From Frankiales bacterium (GTDB taxonomy: Bacteria > Actinomycetota > Actinomycetes > Mycobacteriales > SCTD01): a stretch of DNA of 35,295 bases. Under the pieces are notes generated by a model. It was given only the letters and a program-made list of their open reading frames with translations, did not search any database and was not told where the DNA came from. This document shows, piece by piece, positions 8,662 through 18,105 of this stretch. Within the stretch, counting starts at the first letter, position 1, and every line of letters starts with the position of its first letter. The position numbers were made by a program, and so were the translations under genes. The DNA lies in assembly GCA_025965935.1 (NCBI GenBank), contig JAOPVZ010000269.1, positions 1-35,295 on the forward strand. Direction: 5' to 3'.

Positions 8662-10623
8662 TCAGGCTCGCTGACGTCCCCGTCGGGCCCGCAGGTAGTC
8701 GCTGACCACGAACTCGCCCAGCTTCGCCGGGTCGGGGGAGAAGACCCGGCCGCCGTTGCGCTGGGCCAGGTGCTCGACGAAGGAGATGAGCCGCGGCTCG
8801 TCGTCGAGCATGAAGACGTTGATCGTCGCGCCCCGCCTGGTGATGCGCTCGACCTCGGCCATCGTCAGCTCGAGGGTCTCGGGCAGCGGCGGCCAGCAGA
8901 AGTCGGCGTACCCGTCGCGGGTGAGGTGCGCGGTCGGCTCGCCGTCGGTGACGATGAGGACCACCGGCTCCGCGCCCGGGTGCTTGCCGAGGAAGCGCCC
9001 CGCCAGCATCAGCGCATGCTGCAGGTTGGTGCCCTGCACGCGCTGCGGGTCGAGCCCGGCGAGCTGCTCGGGCTTGAGGACCTGCGCGTAGTCGCTGAAC
9101 CCGATGACCTCGATGGCGTCCTGCGGGAACTGCGTGGTGACGAGCGAGTGCAGCGCCATCGTCGTCTGCTTGGCGACGCCCCAGGTGCCGCGCAGCTCCA
9201 TCGAGAACGACAGGTCCACCAGCAGCGCGACCGCAGCCGACGTGCGGCGCTCGGTCTCGACGACCTCGAAGTCGTCGACCTGCAGCTTCAGCCGGGCTGA
9301 CGTTCCGGCAGTGCGCGAGTTGCTGCGGAGCACCGCATTGCGCACGGTCCGGACCACGTCGATCGGTTGCTCGTCGCCGAACTGCCAGGCGCGCGAGGCG
9401 CCGGTGATGTCGCCTGCGGCGCCGGCATCGCGGACGTCGTGCCCGCCGCGCCCCTTGGAGTCGAGCTGGGAGAAGACCTTGCGCAGCGCGGTGGCGCCGA
9501 GCCTGCGGACGGCCCGCGGGGACAGCTCAAGGCGGCCGTGCGCGTCCCGGGTGAGGTAGCCCTGCGCCTGCAGCTCGCGCTCGATCCGCTGCAGCGCCCG
9601 CAGGTCGTCGACGGCACTGCGGCCGAGGGCCCGCTGCACGGCCGCCTCGTCGATGTCGTCAAGAGCGGCGCCGGGGTAGTCCTGGCCGAGCACCGAATCG
9701 AGGTCATCGAGATCGGCCAGCTCCTGCAGGGCGCTGGTCGCGTCGCCCAGCCCCATCCCCTGCTCGCCGCTCATCCGCTCGCGACCGCCCCACTGCAGCT
9801 CGGGACGGGCCGCCCGCAGGGCGTCGCCGAGCTGCGCCATCTGCGACTGCATGTCCATGTCCATCGCGCCGTCCATGAGCTCGGACAGCTCCTGGCGCTG
9901 CTGCGGCGTCAGCGAGTCCATCAGCCGCTGGGCAGCGGCGGCCCGCCGGGCCAGCTCGTCGACGAGCTCCTCGAGGTTCTGCGGCTGGGACGGGAAGAAC
10001 TCGCCGTGCTTGGCCATGAACGCGTCGAACTGCTCCTGCGTGTGCTCGCCGCGCGCGTCCGACTCCAGCATCTGGTTGAGGTCGGCGAGCATGTCCTTGA
10101 CGGCCTGCATCGCCTCGGGGCTGGCGTTCTCCAAGGCGTTCTTCATGCCCTGGAACTGCGAGTCGAGGACCTCACGGCGCAGCAGGTCGTCGATCTGCTC
10201 GTAGGCCTCCCGGGCCTCGGGGCTGCGCCAGTTGTACGGCTTGAGCTCCTGCACCGCGCGGGCGGTGTCGCTGGGCAACCCGTCGAGCTCCATCTCCGCC
10301 ATCCGGGCGCTGTCCGACGGGTCCGGGAACAGCGCTGAGCGCTCGAGCTCCAGGGCCTTGTCGAGCAGCTCCCGCACCTCCTGGAGGGTGCCGTCCAGCC
10401 GACCCTGCTTGCGCAGCTCGCGCTGCCGGATCGCCGCCTGGCGGCGCAGGTCCTCCAGGCCGCGCAGCCCGTCCGTGCCGCGGCGCAGCAGGTCGCGCAG
10501 CGCCTGCCGCACCGAGTCGCCGGCCATCACGCGCTCGCCGATCTCGTCGACCGCCTCCGCGACGTCGAACGGCGACTCGAGCGGGTCGCGACCTCCGGCC
10601 CAGGCGCCGTACCGGAAAGTCAT
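8662..10623 (-). CDS. VWA-domain protein (Mg-chelatase/CoxE-like partner)
   Basis: MIDAS motif VDLSFSM; MTFRYGAWAGGRDPLESPFD start chosen by ATGA overlap with upstream gene. Confidence 0.85.
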   Translation of the reverse strand: MTFRYGAWAGGRDPLESPFDVAEAVDEIGERVMAGDSVRQALRDLLRRGTDGLRGLEDLRRQAAIRQRELRKQGRLDGTLQEVRELLDKALELERSALFPDPSDSARMAEMELDGLPSDTARAVQELKPYNWRSPEAREAYEQIDDLLRREVLDSQFQGMKNALENASPEAMQAVKDMLADLNQMLESDARGEHTQEQFDAFMAKHGEFFPSQPQNLEELVDELARRAAAAQRLMDSLTPQQRQELSELMDGAMDMDMQSQMAQLGDALRAARPELQWGGRERMSGEQGMGLGDATSALQELADLDDLDSVLGQDYPGAALDDIDEAAVQRALGRSAVDDLRALQRIERELQAQGYLTRDAHGRLELSPRAVRRLGATALRKVFSQLDSKGRGGHDVRDAGAAGDITGASRAWQFGDEQPIDVVRTVRNAVLRSNSRTAGTSARLKLQVDDFEVVETERRTSAAVALLVDLSFSMELRGTWGVAKQTTMALHSLVTTQFPQDAIEVIGFSDYAQVLKPEQLAGLDPQRVQGTNLQHALMLAGRFLGKHPGAEPVVLIVTDGEPTAHLTRDGYADFCWPPLPETLELTMAEVERITRRGATINVFMLDDEPRLISFVEHLAQRNGGRVFSPDPAKLGEFVVSDYLRARRGRQRA

Positions 10624-10889
10624 TTCTTGTTCTTCTCCTTCTCCGCCAGGTAGGCGGAGTAGGCGAGCCGCCGGCGCAGCCGGATCGCCTCGCGGACCGG
10701 GCGCATCATCGGCCGGAGGACCGCCAGGTAGACGATCGCCAGCCCGATCAGCAGCCACGCGTCGGCGACCTCGAGCCAGGCGACGAACCAGCCGAGGGCA
10801 AGGAACAGCACGAGGCCGACGGCGGCGGTCAGCAGCACCCGCCGACGCAGCGCGTAGGTGTCCGGGACACCGAGGCTCGGGTCGCCCAT
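10620..10889 (-). CDS. Small two-helix membrane protein
   Basis: 89 aa MGDPSLGVPDTYALRRRVLLTAAVGLVLFLALGWFVAW...EKEKNKK; overlapping start/stop with both neighbours. Confidence 0.75.
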   Translation of the reverse strand: MGDPSLGVPDTYALRRRVLLTAAVGLVLFLALGWFVAWLEVADAWLLIGLAIVYLAVLRPMMRPVREAIRLRRRLAYSAYLAEKEKNKK

Positions 10890-12286
10890 CAGCGTCCGTA
10901 CACCGTGCGGTGGCCGACCGAGTCCTTGGAGAGCCGGCGGTTGAGGTGCAGGCCCTCCATGGCGAACTCGAGGCCCGCGGCCGCGAGCCCCGGCGACTCC
11001 TCCTCTACGCCCAGCCGCTGCAGCAGCTGCGACAGGCCAGGCACGGTGCCGAGGTCGGCGAGCAGCTGTGCGGCCGGCACCAGGTCGCCGGTCTCCAGGA
11101 TGCCGCCATCCTCGAAGCGGCCCTGCAACCCCGACAGGTCGAGGCCTGCCAGGTTCGCGCGGAAGGTGTCGGCGGTCGCCTTGCGCAGCAGGTGGTCCAG
11201 CACCTCCAGCTCGCGGCCCTCCTCGGCGGCCTCGAACTCGACCTTGCCGCGGCTCGCCGGCACGACGCTCGGCAGGTCGCAGACCCGCGCGACAGCGGAC
11301 TCGCCGGTGACGGCGGCCCGGCGTACGGCGGAAGCGGAGATCGTCTCGGCGGCGGCGATCGCGAACCGGGCACTGACCCCGGAGCGCTGGTCGACCTGCG
11401 GGGACTCGCGGACCAGCCGGGTCCAGCGGGCCACGATCTCGAGCAGGTGGTCGGGGACCACGACCGGTGTGCTCTCCCACTGCAGCAGCGCTTCCTGCCG
11501 GATCAGGTCGAGCTCGTGCGACAGGTCGATCGGGTAGTGGGTGCGGACCTCCGCGCCGAAGCGGTCCTTGAGCGGCGTGATGATCCGGCCGCGGTTCGTG
11601 TAGTCCTCGGGGTTGGCGCTTGCGATGAGCAGCAGGTCCAGCGGCAGCCGCAGCGTGTAGCCGCGGACCTGGATGTCGCGTTCCTCGAGCACGTTGAGGA
11701 GGGCGACCTGGTTCCGCTCGGCGAGGTCGGGCAGCTCGTTGACGCTGAAGACGCCGCGGTTGGTCCGCGGCACCAGGCCGTAGTGGACCGTCTCGGGGTC
11801 GCCCAGGGTCCGGCCCTCTGCGACCTTGATCGGGTCGACATCGCCGATGAGGTCGCCGACCGACGTGTCGGGCGTGGCCAGCTTCTCGCCGTACCGCTCG
11901 CTGCGGTGCTTCCAGGAGACCGGCGTCTGCTCGCCCTGCGCCGCGACCACCTGCTTGCAGCGGACGCAGACCGGGGCATACGGGTGGTCGTTGATCTCGC
12001 AGCCGGTGATGACCGGGGTCCACTCGTCGAGCAGCCCGGTGATCGTGCGGATCATGCGGGTCTTGCCCTGCCCGCGCTCGCCGAGCAGGACGAGGTCGTG
12101 GCCGGCGAGCAGGGCACGTTCCACCTCGGGCACGACGGTCTCCTCGTAGCCGAGGATGCCGGGGAACGACGGTTCGCCGGAGGCCAGCCGGACCAGCAGG
12201 TTGTCCCGGATCTCGGCCTTCACGGTCTTGTGGAGGTGGCCGCTCTCGCGGAGGGCGGCGAGGGTGTTGGTCTCTGGTGCGCTCAC
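10889..12286 (-). CDS. MoxR/Mg-chelatase ChlI-like AAA+ ATPase with CxxC insertion
   Basis: Walker A GERGQGKT; VNELPDLAERNQVALLNVLEERDIQVRG; C-x(11)-CVRC. Confidence 0.88.
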   Translation of the reverse strand: MSAPETNTLAALRESGHLHKTVKAEIRDNLLVRLASGEPSFPGILGYEETVVPEVERALLAGHDLVLLGERGQGKTRMIRTITGLLDEWTPVITGCEINDHPYAPVCVRCKQVVAAQGEQTPVSWKHRSERYGEKLATPDTSVGDLIGDVDPIKVAEGRTLGDPETVHYGLVPRTNRGVFSVNELPDLAERNQVALLNVLEERDIQVRGYTLRLPLDLLLIASANPEDYTNRGRIITPLKDRFGAEVRTHYPIDLSHELDLIRQEALLQWESTPVVVPDHLLEIVARWTRLVRESPQVDQRSGVSARFAIAAAETISASAVRRAAVTGESAVARVCDLPSVVPASRGKVEFEAAEEGRELEVLDHLLRKATADTFRANLAGLDLSGLQGRFEDGGILETGDLVPAAQLLADLGTVPGLSQLLQRLGVEEESPGLAAAGLEFAMEGLHLNRRLSKDSVGHRTVYGR

Positions 12287-12339
12287 CCCTTCACGCTACG
12301 TCGAGGCTGGAGATCGCGCATCCTGCAAGGATCTGGGCC

Positions 12340-13479
12340 GTGGGGCGCTTCGGGGACGGCATCGGCGTCTCCTCCGACCTTGTCGAGGCGGCGGAGACGG
12401 CGGTCGGCGCTGCGCTCGCGCCGCTGGGCGGCCGCACCCCCGACCTGGCGCTGGTGTTCGCGTCCGGCCCTGACCCCACAGCGGCCGGCGAGCGCGCGCT
12501 GGCGCTGACCGGCGCGAGCGCGACCCTCGGCTGCAGCGCCGGCGGGGTCATCGGTGGGGGTGTCGGGGTCGAGGGCCAGTCGGCGGTCAGCGTCTGGGTG
12601 GCGGTACTGCCGGGAGCGAGGCTGCGCACGTTCCACCTCGAGGTGATGCCCTCGGACGACCGGGCGGCCGTGATCGGGATGCCCGAGGTGGGGGAGTCCG
12701 GCGACGAGGTCGCGGTGCTGCTGGTCGACCCCTACAGCTTCCCGGTGGAGGGCTTCGTCGGGCAGGCCGGGTCGGCGCTGCCGGGGCTGCGGTTCGTCGG
12801 TGGTGTCGCGCACGGCCCGGGTGGACCGGGGTCGACGCGGCTGTGGGTCGACGGGCGGACGGTGGACCGCGGCGCGGTCGGCGTGCTCGTCGACGGTGCG
12901 TCCGCGCAGCCGCTGGTGTCGCAGGGCTGCCGGCCGATCGGCCCCGCGATGACCGTGACGTCTGCGGCCGGCAACGTCGTGCACGGGCTGGCGGGGATGC
13001 CCGCCCTCGACAAGCTGCGCGCGGTGCTGTCGACGCTTCCGCCGCCGGAGCAGGCGATGGCCTCGTCCGGGCTGCAGCTCGGGATTGCCGCGGACGAGTA
13101 CACCGACGACCACGAGTACCTGGTCCGCGCCCTGCTCGGCACGGAGGGCTCCGCCCTGGTCATCGGCGACCTCGTGCAGACCGGCCAGACGGTGCGACTG
13201 CAGGTGCGCGACGCCGAGGCCGCAGACGCTGACCTGCGTGCCGCGCTCGCTCGCTGCCCGGGTCAGCCGGGCAGCGGCGCGTTGCTCTTCTCCTGCAACG
13301 GCAGGGGTTCCGCGCTGTTCGGGCCGACGTACGGAGGCGCCGCGCACGACGTCACCGCGGTGCGCGACGGGCTGGCGGCGGATGCGGTGGCCGGCTTCTT
13401 CGCGGACGGGGAGATCGGTCCGGTCGCCGGCCGCTCGCACCTGCACGGCTTCACGGCGTCCATGGTGATCTTCCCATGA
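12340..13479 (+). CDS. FIST-domain signal transduction protein
   Basis: GTG start; TLGCSAGGVIGGG...; C-terminal GALLFSCNGRGSALFG motif typical of FIST_C. Confidence 0.85.
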   Translation: MGRFGDGIGVSSDLVEAAETAVGAALAPLGGRTPDLALVFASGPDPTAAGERALALTGASATLGCSAGGVIGGGVGVEGQSAVSVWVAVLPGARLRTFHLEVMPSDDRAAVIGMPEVGESGDEVAVLLVDPYSFPVEGFVGQAGSALPGLRFVGGVAHGPGGPGSTRLWVDGRTVDRGAVGVLVDGASAQPLVSQGCRPIGPAMTVTSAAGNVVHGLAGMPALDKLRAVLSTLPPPEQAMASSGLQLGIAADEYTDDHEYLVRALLGTEGSALVIGDLVQTGQTVRLQVRDAEAADADLRAALARCPGQPGSGALLFSCNGRGSALFGPTYGGAAHDVTAVRDGLAADAVAGFFADGEIGPVAGRSHLHGFTASMVIFP

Positions 13480-14351
13480 GGGTCCTGTGCCTCGACGTCG
13501 GCGGGACGAAGGTCGCGGCGGCGGTGTACGACGGGACACTGGCCGAGCCGGTGCACCGCCGACCCACGGGTGCGGACCCGTGGGAGACCATCACGGAGCT
13601 GCTCGACCCGCTGGCGGCGGGCGTGGACGGCCTCGGGGTGGCGTGCGGCGGCCCGATGGAGTGGCCGGCAGGCGTGGTCGCCCCGCTGAACGTGCCCGCG
13701 TGGGTCGGCGGCTTCCCACTGCGAGACCGGCTGGCCGAGCGGTACGCCGTGCCGGTCCGGGTCCACAACGACGCCGTCTGCGTCGCCGCGGCCGAGCACT
13801 GGAAGGGCGGCTGGGGCACCGACGACCTGCTCGGGATGGTCGTGTCGACGGGCGTCGGTGGTGGGCTCGTGCTCGGTGGCCGGCTCGTCGACGGCGGCAC
13901 CGGCAACGCCGGCCACGTCGGGCACATCGTGGTCGACCCGGTCGGTCCGCTCTGCCCCTGCGGCGGGCGCGGCTGCCTGGAGGCCGTGGCTCGCGGGCCG
14001 GCGCTGGTCGAGTGGGCGCGAGCGCGAGGTTCGCAGGCCGTCAACGGCGTCGAGCTCGGACGGCTGGCTGCGCACGGCGACACCGTGGCGCTGCACGCGT
14101 TCGCTCGTGCCGGTCGCGCGCTCGGCGTCGGCATCGCCTCGGCCATCCACCTGCTCGACGTCCGGGCGGTCGCGGTCGGCGGCGGGATCTCGCAGGTCCC
14201 GTCGGTGTGGCCGACTCTCCGCCGTACCTTGGCCGAGCACGCCAAGCTCTCCTTCGCGAGGGATGTCCGCGTCGAACCCGCGCACCTGGGTCAGGAAGCC
14301 GGCCTCCTCGGCGCCGCCGCCCTCTTCGACCCCCGCTACTGGAGCGCGTGA
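13476..14351 (+). CDS. ROK family sugar kinase (glucokinase-like)
   Basis: LDVGGTKVAAAVYDG; STGVGGGLVLGG; GHIVVDPVGPLCPCGGRGCLE. Confidence 0.92.
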   Translation: MRVLCLDVGGTKVAAAVYDGTLAEPVHRRPTGADPWETITELLDPLAAGVDGLGVACGGPMEWPAGVVAPLNVPAWVGGFPLRDRLAERYAVPVRVHNDAVCVAAAEHWKGGWGTDDLLGMVVSTGVGGGLVLGGRLVDGGTGNAGHVGHIVVDPVGPLCPCGGRGCLEAVARGPALVEWARARGSQAVNGVELGRLAAHGDTVALHAFARAGRALGVGIASAIHLLDVRAVAVGGGISQVPSVWPTLRRTLAEHAKLSFARDVRVEPAHLGQEAGLLGAAALFDPRYWSA

Positions 14352-14409
14352 AGGGATACTGCGCTGCTGTCCTGAGCCCTGGAAGCGCAGCGCTGTATCC
14401 GTTCACGCG
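14345..14409 (+). repeat. Long imperfect inverted repeat (23-bp arms, 2 mismatches, 19-nt loop)
   Basis: CGCGTGAAGGGATACTGCGCTGC ... GCAGCGCTGTATCCGTTCACGCG. Confidence 0.8.
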
Positions 14410-14427
14410 GGGAGGGAGACTGGGACT

Positions 14428-15651
14428 GTGACCTCTCTGGACATCCCGCTGGTCGGGCTCGAGGACATCGAGGCCGCCCGACAGCTGCTCGACGGCGTTG
14501 CCCGGACGACCCCGCTCGAGGGCAGCCGGGCGCTGGCCGAGCGTGTCGGCGGCCCCGTGTGGCTGAAGTGCGAGAACCTCCAGCGCACCGGTTCGTTCAA
14601 GATCCGCGGGGCCTATGTGCGGATCGCCCGGCTCAGCGACGCGGAGCGAGCGTGCGGCGTCGTCGCCGCGAGCGCCGGCAACCACGCGCAGGGCGTCGCC
14701 CTCGCCGCAAGGCTGCTCGGCTGCTCGGCGACGGTGTTCATGCCGACCGGCGCGCCCATCCCGAAGGTCCAGGCCACCAAGGCGTACGGCGCGACGGTGC
14801 AGCTGCACGGGGCGACCGTGGACGAGGCGCTCCAGGCCGCCGCTGCCTTCGCGGCCGAGACCGGCGCCGTGCTCATCCACCCCTTCGACCACTCCGACGT
14901 GATCGCCGGCCAGGGCACCGTCGGCCTCGAGCTGCTCGAGCAGTGCCCGGACGTGCGCACCGTGGTGGTCTGCACCGGGGGCGGTGGTCTGGTCTCGGGC
15001 ATCGCCGCGGCCGTGAAGGCCCTCCGCCCCGACGTCGAGGTGGTCGCTGCCCAGGCCGCGGGCGCCGCCGCTTTCCCGCAGTCGCTGGCCGCCGGCCGGC
15101 CCACCCCGCTGCTGTCGATGGGCACGATGGCGGACGGCATCGCAGTCGGCTGCCCGGGCGACGTGACCTTCCGGCACGTCCGCGACCTGGTCGACCGGGT
15201 CGTCACCGTGGACGACGACGCGCTGTCGCGCGCTCTGCTGCTGTCGCTCGAGCGGGCCAAGCTGGTCGTCGAACCGGCCGGCGCGGCCGGCCTGGCCGCG
15301 GTCATGGAGGACCCGACGGCGTTCGCACCGCCGGTCGTCGTGGTGCTCAGCGGCGGCAACATCGACCCGCTGCTGCTGTCGAAGGTCATCCGGCACGGCC
15401 TCATCGCCGCTGGCCGGTTCCTGTCGATGAGCGTGCGCATCCCCGACCGTCCCGGTGAGCTCGCCCTGCTGCTCGGCGTGCTGGCCGAGGCCGGCGCCAA
15501 CGTGCTGGACGTCGAGCACCAGCGCACCGGCAAGGAGCTGCACCTCGACGAGGTCGAGGTCGAGCTGCAGCTCGAGACCCACGGCGCCGAGCACGCGGAC
15601 GCCGTCGTCACCGCGCTCCGCCAGGCGTCCTACTCCGTGCGCCCCAGCTGA
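14428..15651 (+). CDS. ilvA: Threonine ammonia-lyase (threonine deaminase), with C-terminal ACT-like domain
   Basis: KCENLQRTGSFKIRGAY PLP-lysine motif; SAGNHAQGVA; C-terminal RIPDRPGELALLLGVLAEAGANVLDVEHQR. Confidence 0.93.
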   Translation: MTSLDIPLVGLEDIEAARQLLDGVARTTPLEGSRALAERVGGPVWLKCENLQRTGSFKIRGAYVRIARLSDAERACGVVAASAGNHAQGVALAARLLGCSATVFMPTGAPIPKVQATKAYGATVQLHGATVDEALQAAAAFAAETGAVLIHPFDHSDVIAGQGTVGLELLEQCPDVRTVVVCTGGGGLVSGIAAAVKALRPDVEVVAAQAAGAAAFPQSLAAGRPTPLLSMGTMADGIAVGCPGDVTFRHVRDLVDRVVTVDDDALSRALLLSLERAKLVVEPAGAAGLAAVMEDPTAFAPPVVVVLSGGNIDPLLLSKVIRHGLIAAGRFLSMSVRIPDRPGELALLLGVLAEAGANVLDVEHQRTGKELHLDEVEVELQLETHGAEHADAVVTALRQASYSVRPS

Positions 15652-15676
15652 TCACCGGGTCGCCCTGGCGGACAAG

Positions 15677-15712
15677 GTGAGTTCCACCGGGTCCTCACGC
15701 GGTGGAGCTCAC
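15677..15712. terminator. Candidate bidirectional terminator hairpin between convergent ilvA and greA
   Basis: GTGAGTTCCACCG-10 nt-CGGTGGAGCTCAC (13-bp arms, one mismatch, G-U compatible on one strand). Confidence 0.65.
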
Positions 15713-15735
15713 ATCGTCGTGGGCGGCCTGGCGGG

Positions 15736-16242
15736 TCAGGCGGTGTAGGGCTCGATCGAGGTGATGGTGACCGTGATCGAGCGCGGACCGAAGGTGACCT
15801 GGTCGCCGGCCTTGTGGCCGAGGATGGCCTGCCCGATGGGGGACTCCGGCGAGTAGACGTCGACGGCCCCGATCTTGCCGCCCTCGTCGGTCGCGTTCTC
15901 CCGCGAGGCGAACAGGAACGTCTCGGCGTCAGCGTCGCCGTAGTCGACGGTCACGAGGCAGCCCTCCTCGACGACGTCGCCGGTCGGCGTCTCCCCGACG
16001 CGGACGTCGCGGAGCAGCGCGGTCAGCTGGCGGATCCGGGCCTCGAGCTTGCCCTGCTCGTCCTTGGCGGCGTGGTAGCCACCGTTCTCCTTGAGGTCGC
16101 CCTCCTCGCGGGCCGCCTCGATGCGGCCAACGATGTGGGCGCGCTGCGGGCCTGTCATGTCCTCGAGGTCGGCGACCAGTCGCGCGTGCGCCTCCGCGGT
16201 GAGCCAGGTGCTCGCGGTCGGGGCAGTGCTGTCGGTGGTCAC
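15736..16242 (-). CDS. greA: Transcription elongation factor GreA
   Basis: WLTAEAHARLVADLEDM...ARE EGDLKENGGYHAAKDEQGKLEARI; SPIGQAILGHKAGD. Confidence 0.95.
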   Translation of the reverse strand: MTTDSTAPTASTWLTAEAHARLVADLEDMTGPQRAHIVGRIEAAREEGDLKENGGYHAAKDEQGKLEARIRQLTALLRDVRVGETPTGDVVEEGCLVTVDYGDADAETFLFASRENATDEGGKIGAVDVYSPESPIGQAILGHKAGDQVTFGPRSITVTITSIEPYTA

Positions 16243-16286
16243 GGTCGCTCTCCTCGGGATCGGGGTCTGTCCATGCTAGGGCCGCG

Positions 16287-16688
16287 TCAGCCGACGGGGC
16301 GGCACGACAGGACCTCGCCGGCGACGGCCGGGCGCGAGGTCGGCACGAAGGAGCTCTTCGTGACCGCGCCGCTGCCCTCGGGCCCGATCGTCACCACGAG
16401 GCTGCCCACCTCGACGTTGTTGCGGTCGCGCGCCTGGAGCACGCACTCGACCTTCTTGCCCGCGCCCTTGACCACCTGAAACCGCACCGCAACGCCCGTG
16501 TCGCTGACCTGGTAGCCCAGGTCGCTGAACTCCACCCGGGTGCTCGCGTAGTGCTGGTAGGCCACGAAGGCGAAGCCCATGAGGGCAGCCACCAGCAGCG
16601 CGGCACCGCCGAGGAGGACGGGTCGGGTCAGCGGTCGTGGCTCGTCGTACCGGCCGGGGGGCCGGCGCAGGCCGGTAGGAGTGCTCAT
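16287..16688 (-). CDS. DUF4307-like membrane-anchored protein
   Basis: Single TM; GYQVSDTGVAVRFQVVKGAGKKVECVLQARDRNNVEVG; adjacent to mca as commonly seen in actinobacteria. Confidence 0.75.
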   Translation of the reverse strand: MSTPTGLRRPPGRYDEPRPLTRPVLLGGAALLVAALMGFAFVAYQHYASTRVEFSDLGYQVSDTGVAVRFQVVKGAGKKVECVLQARDRNNVEVGSLVVTIGPEGSGAVTKSSFVPTSRPAVAGEVLSCRPVG

Positions 16689-16704
16689 CGGTGACAATGA
16701 TGCC

Positions 16705-17574
16705 GTGAACTCAGGTGAGCAGCTCCGCTTGGTGTGCGTGCACGCGCACCCCGACGACGAGTCCAGCAAGGGCGCCGCGACGATGGCGCGTTACGTCCGC
16801 GAGGGCGTGGACGTCCTGGTCCTCACGTTGACCGACGGCTCGCGGGGCTCCGTGCTCAACCCGGCACTCGACACCCCGGAGACGCAGGCCAACATCACCG
16901 AGATCCGCGCGAAGGAGATGGACACCGCGCGCGACATCCTCGGCGTCCGCCAGCTGTTCATGGGCTGGGTCGACAGCGGCCTCCCGGAGGGTGACCCGCT
17001 GCCGCCGCTGCCGGAGGGCTGCTTCGCCCTCGGCGACCTCGAGGAGCAGACCGCGGCGCTCGTCGAGGTCTTCCGCAAGGAGCGGCCGCACGTCGTGACG
17101 ACCTACGACGAGAACGGCGGTTACCCGCACCCGGACCACATCCGCTGCCACGAGGTGACGATCGCGGCGTTCGAGGCCGCCGGCGACCCGGACCGCTTCC
17201 CCGAGGCGGGGGAGCCGTGGCAACCGCTGAAGCTCTACTACAACCACACCTTCCACAAGGACCGGCTGGTGGCGCTCAACGACGCGATGATCGAGGCCGG
17301 CCTCGAATCGCCGTACGCAGAGTGGCTGGCGAACTGGGAGGACAAGCCCGAGGACGCGGACCGCCTGACGACCCGCGTCCCGTGCGGCGAGTACTTCGGG
17401 ACCCGGGACGCCGCCCTCATCGCGCACGCCACCCAGGTGGACCCGAACGGCCGCTGGTTCAGCGTGCCGCTCGACCTGCAGCAGCGGGTGTGGCCGACCG
17501 AGGACTTCCAGCTCGCGCGCAGCCACGTCGCGTCGACGCTGCCCGAGGACGACCTGTTCGCAGGCGTCCGATGA
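16705..17574 (+). CDS. mca: Mycothiol S-conjugate amidase
   Basis: VHAHPDDESSKGA; VTTYDENGGYPHPDHIRCHEVT. Confidence 0.93.
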   Translation: MNSGEQLRLVCVHAHPDDESSKGAATMARYVREGVDVLVLTLTDGSRGSVLNPALDTPETQANITEIRAKEMDTARDILGVRQLFMGWVDSGLPEGDPLPPLPEGCFALGDLEEQTAALVEVFRKERPHVVTTYDENGGYPHPDHIRCHEVTIAAFEAAGDPDRFPEAGEPWQPLKLYYNHTFHKDRLVALNDAMIEAGLESPYAEWLANWEDKPEDADRLTTRVPCGEYFGTRDAALIAHATQVDPNGRWFSVPLDLQQRVWPTEDFQLARSHVASTLPEDDLFAGVR

Positions 17575-17753
17575 CCCTCGCGGACGGCGTCAACGGCGTG
17601 AGCGCCGGCTGGCTGGGCTTCCTCATCGTGATCCTGCTCGGCGTCGTGACCGCGCTGCTCATCCGCAACATGAACTCGCGGATCAAGCGCCTTCCCGACC
17701 GCTTCCCCCCGGACGACGACGAAGACGCTTCAGGTCCGAGCGCTGGCGCTTGA
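17571..17753 (+). CDS. Small single-TM protein
   Basis: ATGA overlap with mca stop; MTLADGVNGVSAGWLGFLIVILLGVVTALLIRNMNSRIKRLPDRFP. Confidence 0.75.
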   Translation: MTLADGVNGVSAGWLGFLIVILLGVVTALLIRNMNSRIKRLPDRFPPDDDEDASGPSAGA

Positions 17754-18105
17754 CGTCCAGCCGCCGCTGCTTGCTGGCGCGGGACGGCCTGCTTGGCCGC
17801 CGGGGGGCCGGCGGCGGCGCGATCGCCTGCCGGATCAGCTCAGCCATCCGCTCGGCGGCGACGGCCCGGTTCTGCAGCTGGCTGCGCTGCTCGCTGGACT
17901 GCGTGGTGAGCACGGCGGGACCGCGGGCCAGGGCTCGTTCCAGCAGGTGCTCAGGGAGCACTCGTGACAGGTCGACGGTGAGCTCGGCCCGGCTGTCGGT
18001 GGTGTTCACGCTCTGACCGCCGGGGCCGGAGGACCGCGAGAAGCGCCACGACAGCTCGGCGTCGGGGACGAGCAGCCCGGGAAGGACCTGTAGCGGCACG
18101 CGCAC
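17683..18105 (-). CDS. arfB: Alternative ribosome rescue peptidyl-tRNA hydrolase ArfB (YaeJ/ICT1-like)
   Basis: RSSGPGGQSVNTTDSRAEL GGQ motif and basic C-terminal tail. Confidence 0.92.
   Translation of the reverse strand: MRVPLQVLPGLLVPDAELSWRFSRSSGPGGQSVNTTDSRAELTVDLSRVLPEHLLERALARGPAVLTTQSSEQRSQLQNRAVAAERMAELIRQAIAPPPAPRRPSRPSRASKQRRLDVKRQRSDLKRLRRRPGGSGREGA

Noticed and set aside
10232-12508. 758-aa plus-strand ORF
   Set aside because: Antisense to the VWA/AAA operon; low-complexity R/S/A-rich N-terminal part and no recognisable family
14041-15594. 517-aa minus-strand ORF over ilvA
   Set aside because: Antisense frame; ilvA on the plus strand has full family motifs
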